Positions 28,420-37,078 of a DNA stretch of 64,000 nucleotides are shown in pieces. This DNA is from Labrenzia sp. 011. GTDB taxonomy: Bacteria; Pseudomonadota; Alphaproteobacteria; Rhizobiales; Stappiaceae. Under the pieces are notes generated by a model. That model was not told the origin of the DNA. It saw only the letters and a program-made list of their open reading frames with translations, and made no database searches. Location of the stretch: positions 1 through 64,000 of the forward strand of contig NZ_QCYM01000007.1 of NCBI RefSeq assembly GCF_003075075.1. The letters run 5' to 3'. The position numbers and the translations under genes were made by a program. Position 1 is the stretch's first letter, and every line of letters begins with the position of its first letter.

Positions 28420-29637
28420 ATGGACGTGAATGCGTATCTGGAAGAGCGCCTGAGTAAACTGCATGACAATGGCAATTACAGGGTATTCGCTGATCTGGAA
28501 CGCAAGTCCGGAGAATTTCCGCGCGCCATACGCTATCGGGAAGACGGCTCCGTCCAGGACGTGACGGTCTGGTGTTCCAATGACTATCTCGGCATGGGTC
28601 AGAACCCGAAAGTTGTCGAGGCCATGCAGGACGTCATCGCCAAATGCGGTGCGGGCGCGGGCGGAACGCGCAATATCTCCGGCACGAACCACTATCACGT
28701 GCTCCTGGAGCAGGAACTGGCCGACCTTCATGCCAAGGAAGCGGCCCTGATCTTCACCTCCGGCTATGTGTCCAACTGGGCCGCCCTCGGCACCCTGGCT
28801 TCCCAGGTACCGGGCATGATCGTCTATTCCGATGCCCTCAACCACGCCTCGATGATCGAGGGCATCCGTCATGCCCGCTGCGAAAAACGTGTTTTCAAGC
28901 ACAATGACGTAGCCGACCTGGAACGCCTGATGGCTGCGGACGACCCGGACGCCCCGAAGCTGGTGGCCTTCGAAAGCGTCTATTCCATGGATGGCGATGT
29001 CGGACCGATCAGCGATATCTGCGACGTGGCCGACCGATTCGGCGCCATGACCTATCTCGACGAAGTCCATGCGGTCGGCATGTACGGCCCGCGCGGTGGC
29101 GGCGTCGCCGAGCGCGAAGGCCTGATGGACCGGCTGACCGTGATCGAAGGCACGCTCGGCAAGGCGTTCGGCGTGATGGGCGGTTATATCACCGCCTCCA
29201 GAACCGTTATCGACTTCGTCCGCTCCTTCGCCTCCGGCTTCATCTTCACCACGGCCCTGCCGCCGGCTCTGGCCGCCGGCGCCGCCGCCTCCATCCGCCA
29301 CCTGAAGGACAGCCCCTTCGAGCGCAAGGCGCACAAGGACCGGGTCGCCCAGGTACGCGCCGCCCTCGACAAGCGCGGCATTCCGCACATGGAAAACCCC
29401 AGCCACATCGTTCCGGTGATGGTCGGCGATGCCAAGAAGTGCAAATGGATTTCCGACATCCTTCTGGACACCTACGGCATCTACGTGCAGCCGATCAATT
29501 ACCCGACCGTCCCGGTCGGCACCGAGCGTCTGCGCTTCACGCCGACGCCCCTGCACACGGCCGAGGATATCGAACACCTCGCCGAGGCGATCAACGACCT
29601 GTGGTCGCAATGCGCCCTCGCCCGGGCCGTGGCATAA
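28420..29637 (+). CDS. hemA: 5-aminolevulinate synthase
   Basis: A PLP enzyme that condenses glycine and succinyl-CoA to 5-aminolevulinate, the C4 entry to haem synthesis characteristic of alphaproteobacteria. The 405-residue product has the glycine-binding N-terminus, [39 protein letters not shown] and the PLP lysine Lys248 in GTLGKAFG, with [10 protein letters not shown] after it. The start at 28420 has AAGGAG upstream; a more distal in-frame ATG at 28393 does not. Control by oxygen is suggested by the FNR-type box. A strong terminator follows, so the gene appears monocistronic. Confidence 0.97.
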   Translation: MDVNAYLEERLSKLHDNGNYRVFADLERKSGEFPRAIRYREDGSVQDVTVWCSNDYLGMGQNPKVVEAMQDVIAKCGAGAGGTRNISGTNHYHVLLEQELADLHAKEAALIFTSGYVSNWAALGTLASQVPGMIVYSDALNHASMIEGIRHARCEKRVFKHNDVADLERLMAADDPDAPKLVAFESVYSMDGDVGPISDICDVADRFGAMTYLDEVHAVGMYGPRGGGVAEREGLMDRLTVIEGTLGKAFGVMGGYITASRTVIDFVRSFASGFIFTTALPPALAAGAAASIRHLKDSPFERKAHKDRVAQVRAALDKRGIPHMENPSHIVPVMVGDAKKCKWISDILLDTYGIYVQPINYPTVPVGTERLRFTPTPLHTAEDIEHLAEAINDLWSQCALARAVA

Positions 29638-29661
29638 ACACTTCCGAACGGAATTCTTCTG

Positions 29662-29692
29662 AAAAACCCGCTCTTCCGAGGGCGGGTTTTTG
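29662..29692 (+). terminator. Rho-independent terminator of hemA
   Basis: AAAAACCCGC (29662-29671) pairs with GCGGGTTTTT (29682-29691), a 10-bp stem with a T-tract, 25 bp after the hemA stop. Confidence 0.85.
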
Positions 29693-30009
29693 CTGTTTGA
29701 CCGATCAAATGTCCGTCGGCCCGACGGATATTCGCTGCACGCCCGACCGATGCCCAAAATTACCTTGCGGAAACTCACAACTGCCACACGCCACCGTCAT
29801 CTGTTTATGATTTGAACTGGCGTCGCAGATCTGTCCTGATGATATCACGGGCCTGAACGACACTTCCGGAACTGACCGTGTCTTGTTTCAGACCAGGGGA
29901 ACGGGAGAGCGGTCACGGCCTGAACCGACGCCGTGCTGCCGCGTTTTGGCGCACCGGTCGTGAGCCAATCATTCAGCCAGGGCGGAAGCGCCGGTAGCCG
30001 GGGGAAGAC
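29693..30009. other. Leader region of the Rieske/GltS operon
   Basis: This 317-bp stretch must contain the promoter of the next operon. It holds a compact palindrome, TCCGTCGG-C-CCGACGGA (29712-29728), that could be a protein site or a hairpin; I cannot assign it. No clear -35/-10 pair was found. Confidence 0.35.
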
Positions 30010-31620
30010 ATGAAAAAGCAGGTTGTTGCGAAGCTGAGCGATTTGCCGGACCGCGATCCGCGCTATGCGCTTGTGGCGGATGTGGATCTGGTCGTCGTGC
30101 GCTTCGACGGGGATGTCGCCGTCTTCTACGGCCGCTGCCTGCATCGCGGAGCGCTGATGTCCGACGGCTACGTGGATGGCCACAACCTGATTTGCGGCGT
30201 GCACTACTGGGACTACCGGCTCGACAGCGGCGTGTCCGAATACAACAATTCCGAAGCCCTGCCGAAATTCAGCAGCTGGATCGAGGATGGCGACATCCTC
30301 GTGGACGAAGACGAAATCACCGCCTGGGCCCTGGACAACCCGCAGCCCTTCGACCGCGAGCAGTATCTCGGCCTTTATGCCGACACCGGCCACGGGACCG
30401 AGGAAGAGCCCTATAACGGCCTGATCCGGCAATATGCCCGCGACGGCCTGTCCCGGACCGGCCACCATGGCAATGTCGATGCCATGGGCGTGCCGCGCGC
30501 GCAATTACCCGACTGGGACGACATCCAGATCCTGACCGCCCAGCTCCAGCGCTTCCCTCTGCTGGATGACGACCCGGTCGGCACCGACGTCGTTATCGGT
30601 CCGAATGCGCAAAAACCGCTGCGGCTCGATATCCCGCTGCTGGTCTCCGACATGAGTTTCGGCGCCCTGTCCGAGCAAGCCAAGATTGCCCTGGCACGCG
30701 GTGCGGAGCTCGCCGGAACGGGGATCTGCTCGGGCGAAGGCGGCATGCTGCCGGAAGAGCAGGAAGCCAACTCCCGTTATTTCTACGAACTCGCCTCGGC
30801 CCGCTTCGGCTTTGGCTGGGACAAGCTCTCAAGGGTTCAGGCCTTCCACTTCAAGGGCGGCCAGGGAGCCAAGACAGGCACCGGCGGCCATCTGCCCGGC
30901 GCCAAGGTGAAGGGCAAGATCGCCGAAGTCCGCGGACTGAAGGAAGGCGAGGACGCGATCTCGCCGCCGCGCTTTCCCGACTGGACGGATCTCGCCCAGA
31001 TCAGGGACTTCGCCGACGAAGTGCGCGGCCGCACGGGCGGCATCCCGATCGGCTACAAGCTCTCCGCCCAGCATATCGAAAAGGATATCGACGCGGCGCT
31101 GGAGATCGGCGTCGACTACATCATCCTGGACGGCCGCGGCGGCGGTACAGGCGCCGCGCCGGTCATCTTCCGCGACAACATTTCCGTGCCCACCATCCCG
31201 GCGCTCGCCCGCGCCCGGCGCCATCTGGACAGGCTCGGGCGCGCCGATGTGACCCTGATCATCACCGGCGGCCTGCGCAAGCCGGCCGATTTCGTCAAGG
31301 CACTGGCGCTCGGGGCCGATGCGGTCGCCCTGTCCAATTCGGCCATGCAGGCCATCGGCTGCATCGCCATGCGCGCCTGCCACACCAACAACTGCCCGGT
31401 CGGCATCGCCACCCAAAAACCCCATCTGGTGAACCGGCTGCAGGTCGAGAAATCCGCCCGCCAGCTCACCAATTTCTTCGAGGCATCCGTGGAGCTGATG
31501 CAGGTGATGGCCCGCGCCTGCGGCCATGATCACCTCAACCGGTTCCGCCCGGAGGATCTGACCACCTGGAAACGGGAAATGGCGGATCTCTCCGGTGTCG
31601 CTTATGGTGGCGTGACATGA
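30010..31620 (+). CDS. Rieske-glutamate synthase-like FMN oxidoreductase fusion
   Basis: A 536-residue soluble protein. Residues about 1-105 are a Rieske [2Fe-2S] domain with ligands Cys43, His45, Cys62 and His65 (C-L-H, x16, C-G-V-H). From about residue 140 it is the FMN-binding TIM barrel of the glutamate synthase large subunit (PLLVSDMSFGALSEQAKIALA, HFKGGQGAKTGTGGHLPG, YIILDGRGGGTGAAP) with cysteines spaced for its 3Fe-4S cluster (451, 457, 462; C-x5-C-x4-C). There is no glutaminase domain, so ammonia would not come from glutamine hydrolysis; the reaction is unknown. GGGGAAGAC precedes the ATG. It heads a tightly coupled operon with a second Rieske protein and small membrane proteins, suggesting electron exchange with the membrane. 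Confidence 0.9.
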   Translation: MKKQVVAKLSDLPDRDPRYALVADVDLVVVRFDGDVAVFYGRCLHRGALMSDGYVDGHNLICGVHYWDYRLDSGVSEYNNSEALPKFSSWIEDGDILVDEDEITAWALDNPQPFDREQYLGLYADTGHGTEEEPYNGLIRQYARDGLSRTGHHGNVDAMGVPRAQLPDWDDIQILTAQLQRFPLLDDDPVGTDVVIGPNAQKPLRLDIPLLVSDMSFGALSEQAKIALARGAELAGTGICSGEGGMLPEEQEANSRYFYELASARFGFGWDKLSRVQAFHFKGGQGAKTGTGGHLPGAKVKGKIAEVRGLKEGEDAISPPRFPDWTDLAQIRDFADEVRGRTGGIPIGYKLSAQHIEKDIDAALEIGVDYIILDGRGGGTGAAPVIFRDNISVPTIPALARARRHLDRLGRADVTLIITGGLRKPADFVKALALGADAVALSNSAMQAIGCIAMRACHTNNCPVGIATQKPHLVNRLQVEKSARQLTNFFEASVELMQVMARACGHDHLNRFRPEDLTTWKREMADLSGVAYGGVT

Positions 31621-31645
31621 GCAAACGCGCGCGTCAGGAGACGCC

Positions 31646-31885
31646 ATGATGCAGACCGCCGCCTTGCTGATCGAGATCGGCCGCTACTATCTGATCGCCG
31701 GCGGCATTGTCGCTGCCCTGTTTCTGGTCATCGGCATCGACCGGGTGGAACCTTCGGCGCGCGGCTCCCATGCCTTCCGGCCGTTGCTGATCCCCGGCAT
31801 CTGCCTGATCTGGCCTCTGGTGCTCTGTCGCTGGTATGCGCTTGAAAGACGCGGACCTGCGGATCCGGCGGAGGACAGCCGATGA
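31646..31885 (+). CDS. Small two-helix membrane protein
   Basis: A 79-residue protein with two hydrophobic segments (about residues 7-30, YYLIAGGIVAALFLVIG, and 47-63, LLIPGICLIWPLVLCRWY) and a charged tail. I do not recognise a family. AGGAGACGCC lies before the ATG pair. Its stop overlaps the start of the next small gene (ATGA, 31882-31885). Position in the operon suggests a subunit or assembly factor of the membrane Rieske complex. Confidence 0.75.
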   Translation: MMQTAALLIEIGRYYLIAGGIVAALFLVIGIDRVEPSARGSHAFRPLLIPGICLIWPLVLCRWYALERRGPADPAEDSR

Positions 31886-32052
31886 AGCGCGCCCACCGCA
31901 CCGCCCACGCCCGCATCTGGACCGTCCTCGGCATTGTCCTGCCGCTTGCCTTCTTCGCCATTCTCGCCCTGCGCCAGACACCGCCGGCCGACCGGCCCGC
32001 CGTCCTGATCGAAGCCCCTGCAGAAGGCTCCGGCGAGGAGGCCGCGCAATGA
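31882..32052 (+). CDS. Single-helix mini membrane protein
   Basis: A 56-residue open frame that is easily missed because of its size. After a basic N-terminus (MKRAHRTAHAR) there is one membrane helix (VLGIVLPLAFFAILAL), then a Pro/Ala/Glu-rich tail probably outside the cytoplasm. It is flanked by two ATGA overlaps (31882-31885 and 32049-32052), strong evidence that it is translated and coupled to its neighbours. No family recognised. Confidence 0.72.
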   Translation: MKRAHRTAHARIWTVLGIVLPLAFFAILALRQTPPADRPAVLIEAPAEGSGEEAAQ

Positions 32053-33116
32053 GCGTCCAGTACACCCCGGTCCTGTGGAACCGGAACAAGATCCTCTATG
32101 ACGCCGCACTGCTGATCGCCGTGGCTCTCTACCTCTATGTCTTCATCCGTGTCGGCCCGATGTTCGAGGATGTCACCAGGCCGATCGACGGCGCGATCCT
32201 GAGAATGCGCGCCTTCGGCAGCTGCGCCTTCCTGATGCTGACCGTGATCCTGTGCATAGGGCCGCTGGCTCGTCTCGACCGGCGCTTTCTGCCGCTGCTT
32301 TACAACCGGCGCCACTTCGGGGTCATGACCGCCGGCATCGCCGCCGTCCACGCCAACTACGTGCTCGGCTGGTATTTCAGCTTTTCGCCCACGGACAAAT
32401 ATGTCGCCCTGCTGGCCTCCAACACCGGATATACCCAGCTGCTCGGATTTCCGTTCGAGGCCCTGGGCATCGCCGCCCTGCTCATCCTCTTCGTGCTGGC
32501 CGCAACCAGCCATGATTTCTGGCTGAGCTTTCTGGGCGCGCCGCTCTGGAAGGCGCTGCATATGACCATCTATGCGGCCTATGTCCTCGTGGTGCTGCAT
32601 GTCGCCCTCGGGGCCCTGCAGGGACCGGGAGACCCGGTCCTCACCACCCTCGTCGCGGCGGGCGTCATTCTGGTCTGCGGCCTGCACCTTGCCGCCGGAC
32701 GCATGGAAGCCGGGCGGGACCGCGGCGAGGAAACCGCCCGGAACTCACCGGAAGAAACCGGCTGGGTTGTTGCCTGCGAGGTCGGCGACATCGACGACGA
32801 CTGCGCCAGGGTCGTGACACTCGACGGCGGCGAACGGGTGGCGATCTTCAAGTACGACGGCAAGCTTTCCGCCATCACCAATGTCTGCGCCCATCAGAAC
32901 GGCCCGCTCGGTGAGGGCAAGGTCCTGTGGGGCTGCATCACCTGCCCCTGGCACGGATACCAGTACAATCTCGCCGACGGCCGCGCTCCGGCACCCTTCA
33001 CCGAGAAGGTCTCCACCTACCGGCTGAAACTGGCCGGCGCGACCGTCCTGCTCGATCCCGATGCCCTGCCCCCCGGAACCCATGTAGATCCCGTCGAGAT
33101 CGGAGGTGCGGCATGA
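32049..33116 (+). CDS. Ferric reductase-like membrane protein with C-terminal Rieske domain
   Basis: A 355-residue protein. Residues about 15-225 hold six or so membrane helices of the ferric reductase-like (FRD) type with histidines placed as haem ligands would be (GIAAVHANYVLGW and LHMTIYAAYVLVVLHVALG). A cytoplasmic Rieske [2Fe-2S] domain follows, with ligands Cys280, His282, Cys299 and His302 (CAHQNGPLGEGK, CPWHGYQYNLADG). The combination predicts transmembrane electron transfer between haem and a Rieske cluster. The longer open frame upstream is a shadow of the two mini genes; the ATG at 32049 overlaps the previous stop. Physiological donor and acceptor are unknown. Confidence 0.88.
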   Translation: MSVQYTPVLWNRNKILYDAALLIAVALYLYVFIRVGPMFEDVTRPIDGAILRMRAFGSCAFLMLTVILCIGPLARLDRRFLPLLYNRRHFGVMTAGIAAVHANYVLGWYFSFSPTDKYVALLASNTGYTQLLGFPFEALGIAALLILFVLAATSHDFWLSFLGAPLWKALHMTIYAAYVLVVLHVALGALQGPGDPVLTTLVAAGVILVCGLHLAAGRMEAGRDRGEETARNSPEETGWVVACEVGDIDDDCARVVTLDGGERVAIFKYDGKLSAITNVCAHQNGPLGEGKVLWGCITCPWHGYQYNLADGRAPAPFTEKVSTYRLKLAGATVLLDPDALPPGTHVDPVEIGGAA

Positions 33117-33874
33117 CCTGGAAACAGCGCACGCAGGCCCCCTTTTACGTGGGCTATCTCAATGCGGTGCCGAAACCGCTCGTGGTTTTCCTCACCGTCT
33201 TCGCGCTCTGTTTCATCGCCGGCCTGGGAATCGCGGCCCTTGCGCTCTCCTCGACGCAGAACGATCCGGGCAACGGCGGCTTTCAGTGGGGCAACCGGTT
33301 CGAGCAGGCCGGCGTCCTGGAACTGCGGCCCTATCCGGTCTTCCGGGTGCCTGCCGATGGCGACACCCCTGCCCGCACCTACATGCTCGCCGGTCAGGGC
33401 AAACGCGGTGTCTTCGACGCCGCCGAAACCAACAGGCAGAAGACCGTCAGCCTGCGCGGCGTGCCGATCAGTCGCGGCGACCTTACCATGATCCAGGTCG
33501 GCAAGGTGACCATGTCCGACGAGCAAGATGCCGGCTTCACGCCGTCGGCGCCGGTGCCTCTCGGCCGCTGGAAACTGACCGGCGAGATCTGCGACGGCAA
33601 GTGCTATGCCGGTGCCATGCGCCCGGGCCGGGGCCTTGCCCACAAGGCCTGCGCGGATCTGTGTCTCACTGGCGGCACCCCGCCCGTCTTCGTCTCCTCC
33701 GGCCCCATCGAAGGACGCAGCTTCTTCCTGATGGCGGACCGTGAGGGCAATCTTCTCGGCGACGAGATCGATCCGCTGCTGGCGCTCTATATCGAGGTTG
33801 AAGGCGAGATCGAGCAGCTGGATGACCTGATGGTCTTCAGGGCTGATCTGACAACTGCAAGGGTTCTGAAATGA
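33113..33874 (+). CDS. Membrane-anchored extracytoplasmic four-cysteine protein
   Basis: A 253-residue protein with one N-terminal membrane anchor (VVFLTVFALCFIAGLGIAALA, about residues 24-46) and a large domain that the positive-inside rule places outside the cytoplasm. Near the C-terminus is a striking motif with Cys160, Cys164, His177, Cys180 and Cys184 (CDGKCY, PGRGLAHKACADLC, GGTPPVF), suited to binding a metal or forming disulphides. I recall similar motifs in uncharacterised proteins but no function. Both ends overlap neighbours by ATGA, so it is part of the Rieske/FRD operon and is a good candidate for the periplasmic redox partner. Confidence 0.78.
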   Translation: MTWKQRTQAPFYVGYLNAVPKPLVVFLTVFALCFIAGLGIAALALSSTQNDPGNGGFQWGNRFEQAGVLELRPYPVFRVPADGDTPARTYMLAGQGKRGVFDAAETNRQKTVSLRGVPISRGDLTMIQVGKVTMSDEQDAGFTPSAPVPLGRWKLTGEICDGKCYAGAMRPGRGLAHKACADLCLTGGTPPVFVSSGPIEGRSFFLMADREGNLLGDEIDPLLALYIEVEGEIEQLDDLMVFRADLTTARVLK

Positions 33875-34116
33875 GCAAGCCCACGATCCAGCGCGCATGG
33901 CGGACCCTCGTGGTTTCGCTGGTGCTGACAGTTGCCTTCGCGGCGCTCGCCTGGGGCGTGTGGACCTATTCCAATATCGGCGCGCGGACTCTCGCCCCCG
34001 GCTCGCTGCTCACCGACATGCGGTTCTTCATCGGTCTCATGGCCGTGTTTGTCGTGCTGTCGATCCTCGACCGGGTCATCGGATACGTGAAGTCGAGGTT
34101 TGGCGGAAAGGACTGA
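33871..34116 (+). CDS. Small two-helix membrane protein, last gene of the Rieske operon
   Basis: An 81-residue protein with two membrane helices (about 11-32, LVVSLVLTVAFAALAWGVWTY, and 49-70, MRFFIGLMAVFVVLSILDRVIGYV) and a basic C-terminus (KSRFGGKD). Not a family I recognise. It overlaps the preceding gene by 4 bp and ends 73 bp before the convergent hydrolase gene. Confidence 0.75.
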   Translation: MSKPTIQRAWRTLVVSLVLTVAFAALAWGVWTYSNIGARTLAPGSLLTDMRFFIGLMAVFVVLSILDRVIGYVKSRFGGKD

Positions 34117-34189
34117 TACCTACCGCAGTTGACGGGAACCCATTTGATCGCGTTTGGTATGAGGGCCGTTCGACCGCGCGATGGTCCGC

Positions 34190-34984
34190 TCAAGCCTTGA
34201 GCAGGTCGGTCAGCAGACGGTTGAACCGTTCCGGCTCCTCCACATGCGGAGAATGGCCGGAATTCGCGAATTCATGCAGATGGAGGTCCGGGACCGTCTC
34301 TTCGTGCCAGCGGGCCATGCCCGGGCCGTAAAGATGGCTGTGGCGCCCCACGACCAGATGCAACGGCCGGGGAAAGGCCTGCAGGAAGGCGCGAAAGTCC
34401 TGGTCCGTGAGTGATGCCCACATCGCCTTGAGCAGGACGGGATCGCCTGCAGCGATTTGCGCCTGCGCGAAGGCCAGCAGTTCCGGATCCACCGGACGGT
34501 CCGTCGCGAACATCTGCCGGGCAACCTGTTCGGGAAATGCGGCCCAATGGGCAACCATGTTCTCCAGGACCAGCGCATTGACCTCGGCGGTCAGGCCGTT
34601 CTGCGACCCGTGCGGCCAGTCCGCGTCATTCACCGCTTTCGGGGACATGTCGATCGCGACAACACTCGAGATCCGTTCCGCGCCATATCGTTCAAGCAGG
34701 GAATAGACCACCAGCGCGCCCATGGACCATCCGCACAGGACAACGTCCTTCAGATCCTTTTCGAGCAGATATGTCTGGATCGCATCGGCGGCGGCATCGA
34801 TTGTCAGGGGAAGCCGGCCGGCGGTCTTGCCATGGCCCGGAAGATCCGGAACGATGCAGCGTGCAACGGACCTGAGCGCCTCGATCTGCCCGTGAAAGAA
34901 ATCACCGGGACAGGCCCAGCCGTGGGCCATCACCAGGGGCCGTCCCGTTCCCTCGTCGCGGATATGAAGTCCTTGATCGCTCAC
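34190..34984 (-). CDS. Alpha/beta-fold hydrolase
   Basis: A 264-residue alpha/beta hydrolase. The HGWACPGDFFHGQI oxyanion region, the nucleophile elbow GWSMG and the terminal His in NSGHSPHVEEPERF are present, with an acid residue likely in the strand-6 region. The start is a GTG (34984) that overlaps the LivM stop (GTGA), so it is the last gene of the transporter operon. The long open frame upstream on this strand is a shadow of livM. It resembles BioH/carboxylesterase-like enzymes; with an importer in the same operon it may hydrolyse an ester or lactone form of the imported compound. Substrate unknown. Confidence 0.85.
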   Translation of the reverse strand: MSDQGLHIRDEGTGRPLVMAHGWACPGDFFHGQIEALRSVARCIVPDLPGHGKTAGRLPLTIDAAADAIQTYLLEKDLKDVVLCGWSMGALVVYSLLERYGAERISSVVAIDMSPKAVNDADWPHGSQNGLTAEVNALVLENMVAHWAAFPEQVARQMFATDRPVDPELLAFAQAQIAAGDPVLLKAMWASLTDQDFRAFLQAFPRPLHLVVGRHSHLYGPGMARWHEETVPDLHLHEFANSGHSPHVEEPERFNRLLTDLLKA

Positions 34985-36042
34985 ACACGTCCCGCCCGAA
35001 GTCGTCCGACGATGCCGGAAGGAAAGAAATAAACCGACAGGATGAACAAGACACCCAGCCAGAGCAGCCAGCGTTCCGGCGCGACAAGCGTCGAAAACAG
35101 CGGAACCGCGCTGGTCGCGTCCGCCGCCACGCCCATCAGCGTCTGAAGATAGGTCTGCGCCAGAATGAACAGGGTTGCCCCCAGAACCGCCCCGTAGAGC
35201 GTGCCCATTCCCCCTATCACGACCATCAGCAGAATGTCGATCATGATCTCCATCGACAGGGTCGTCGCCGGACCGGTATAGCGCAGCCAGATGGCCAGCA
35301 GCGACCCGGCCAGGGCCGCCATCACGGCGGACAGCACGGTGGCGGTGGTGCGGTACCAAACCACCCGGTAGCCGATGGCTTCCGCCCGGAAGGCATTGTC
35401 GCGCACCGCCTTCAGCGTGCGTCCGAAGGGCGAATTGACGATCCGCAGCATCGCCAGGAACAGGATTACGGAGACGAAGAACACCAGGTAATAGGCCAGC
35501 AGCTTGCCGTTGATGCGCACACCGAGGATCTTCTCGTCGAACAGCTTGAAGGCGGGTGTCAGCGCGCGCGGAATGCGATAGTTGAGCCCGTCTTCCCCGC
35601 CGGTCAGCCAGGACATCTGCGACACCAGCACCGCGAAGGCGCTCGCCACGGCCAGCGTCACCATGGCAAAGAAGATCGCCTTGACCCGCAGCGAGAACAG
35701 GCCGATGGCCAGTGCGAAGACCGCAGCCGCAACGGCGCCCGCCACAGTTCCCCAGATCAGCGATCCATAGGACGGTCCCGTCGCGGACAGGGCCAGGGCG
35801 GTGCCATAGGCGCCGATGCCGAAGAACATCGTATGGGCGAAGGAGACGATGCCCGCATAGCCGAGCAGCAGATCGTAGCTGGCCACCAGCACAATGAAGA
35901 TGCAGATCCGGGCAGCGGTCTCCAGCGACCTTGTGCCCGGAAACAGGAAGGGCGCGAAGGCCAGCGAGACGAGCACGATCAGCAGCAGCACGGTCAGGAG
36001 CCCGCTGCGCGGCGTGTCGCCGGAAAGAAGCCTGGTCAGCAT
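34981..36042 (-). CDS. livM: Branched-chain amino acid-type ABC transporter permease (LivM-like)
   Basis: A 353-residue inner-membrane permease of the HAAT class with about nine to ten hydrophobic helices. Family features are ARICIFIVLVASYDLLLGYAGIVSFAHTMFFGIGAYG near the N-terminus, the ATPase-contacting loop SPFGRTLKAVRDNAFRAEAIGY, and VVIGGMGTLYGAVLGA. It lies 7 bp after livH and overlaps the hydrolase gene. LivM-type operons of this kind also carry aromatic and dicarboxylic acids, so amino acids should not be assumed as substrate. Confidence 0.92.
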   Translation of the reverse strand: MLTRLLSGDTPRSGLLTVLLLIVLVSLAFAPFLFPGTRSLETAARICIFIVLVASYDLLLGYAGIVSFAHTMFFGIGAYGTALALSATGPSYGSLIWGTVAGAVAAAVFALAIGLFSLRVKAIFFAMVTLAVASAFAVLVSQMSWLTGGEDGLNYRIPRALTPAFKLFDEKILGVRINGKLLAYYLVFFVSVILFLAMLRIVNSPFGRTLKAVRDNAFRAEAIGYRVVWYRTTATVLSAVMAALAGSLLAIWLRYTGPATTLSMEIMIDILLMVVIGGMGTLYGAVLGATLFILAQTYLQTLMGVAADATSAVPLFSTLVAPERWLLWLGVLFILSVYFFPSGIVGRLRAGRV

Positions 36043-36049
36043 GGGTCCC

Positions 36050-37078
36050 TCACTTCGCCTTCACCACCGGATAGAGCCCCTGCGGCCGCCACATCAGGAT
36101 CGCCACCATCAGCGCAATGGTGGAGACCAGCGCCACCTTGGGCGCCAGGAACGCGGTGTAATTGGCCAGCAGCCCGACCAGCATCGCGCCGATGAAACAG
36201 CCTTCGACCGAACCGAGCCCGCCGATGATCACCACGATGAACACCAGCACCATGATCTCCGAGCCCATATGCGCGGTGATCGTCTCCTGATAGAGCCCCC
36301 ACATGACGCCGCCGAGACCGGCAAGCGCCGAACCGGTCATGAACACGATCAGGAACAGGCGGCGGATGCGATAGCCCAGCGCCTCGACCATCTCGCCGTT
36401 TTCCACGCCGGCCCGCACCAGAAGGCCCACCTTGGTGTTCTTCAGGACGTGGCGCATGGCCAGGAACAGCGCAAGCCCGATCCCCACCGCCACCAGCCGG
36501 TATTTCTCGATCGCCGCCTCGCCGATCACGAAGGCCCCCTGCAGGGCCTCGGGCCGCGAGATATGCAGCTCGTCCGGCCCCCAGACCACATGGATCATCT
36601 GCTGGGCAACGATCAGCCCGCCCATGGTCACCAGGATCTGCTTGAGATGATCACCATAGACCGGCATGACGATCACCCGCTCGAAGGCGTAGCCCAGAAG
36701 GCCGGTGACGACCATGGCCGCCAGGATCGCCATCAGCACGGCGGCAAGGTTCAGCATCACGCTCGGCGAGGCGGTCCAGCCCGCCAGCCAGGCCAGCACC
36801 GTGAAGCCGACGAAGGCGCCCACGGCCACAAAGGCGCCATGACCGAAATTGATGACATCCATCAGGCCGAAGACCACCGTCAGGCCGGAAGCCATGATGA
36901 AGATCATCATGCCCATGGCCAGGCCCGCGACCGTCAGGGTCAGCCAGCTTGACGGATTGCCGATGGCAATCAGCCCGGCCAGAGCCAGCGCGGGCACCAG
37001 CAGGACCGGCAGCTTTTGAACGATCCGCTCACCCGCGGGAATCTTCTCGATGCGGGGTTTGATGGCCGCGTTGCTCAT
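36050..37078 (-). CDS. livH: Branched-chain amino acid-type ABC transporter permease (LivH-like)
   Basis: A 342-residue permease with about eight helices. The LivH hallmark segments are GLMDVINFGHGAFVAVGAFVGF, RVIVMPVYGDHLKQILVTMG, the coupling loop NTKVGLLVRAGVENGEMVEALGYRIRRLFLIVF, and VVIIGGLGSVEGCFIGA. Its ATG overlaps the livF stop (37075-37078). It forms the transmembrane pore together with LivM, powered by LivF and LivG encoded just upstream. Confidence 0.92.
   Translation of the reverse strand: MSNAAIKPRIEKIPAGERIVQKLPVLLVPALALAGLIAIGNPSSWLTLTVAGLAMGMMIFIMASGLTVVFGLMDVINFGHGAFVAVGAFVGFTVLAWLAGWTASPSVMLNLAAVLMAILAAMVVTGLLGYAFERVIVMPVYGDHLKQILVTMGGLIVAQQMIHVVWGPDELHISRPEALQGAFVIGEAAIEKYRLVAVGIGLALFLAMRHVLKNTKVGLLVRAGVENGEMVEALGYRIRRLFLIVFMTGSALAGLGGVMWGLYQETITAHMGSEIMVLVFIVVIIGGLGSVEGCFIGAMLVGLLANYTAFLAPKVALVSTIALMVAILMWRPQGLYPVVKAK

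Noticed and set aside
29696..29710. TTTGACCGATCAAAT as a second FNR box upstream of the Rieske operon
   Set aside because: The half-sites TTGA and TCAA are 4 bp apart instead of the 6 bp of FNR sites, so it does not fit, and it overlaps the hemA terminator tail.
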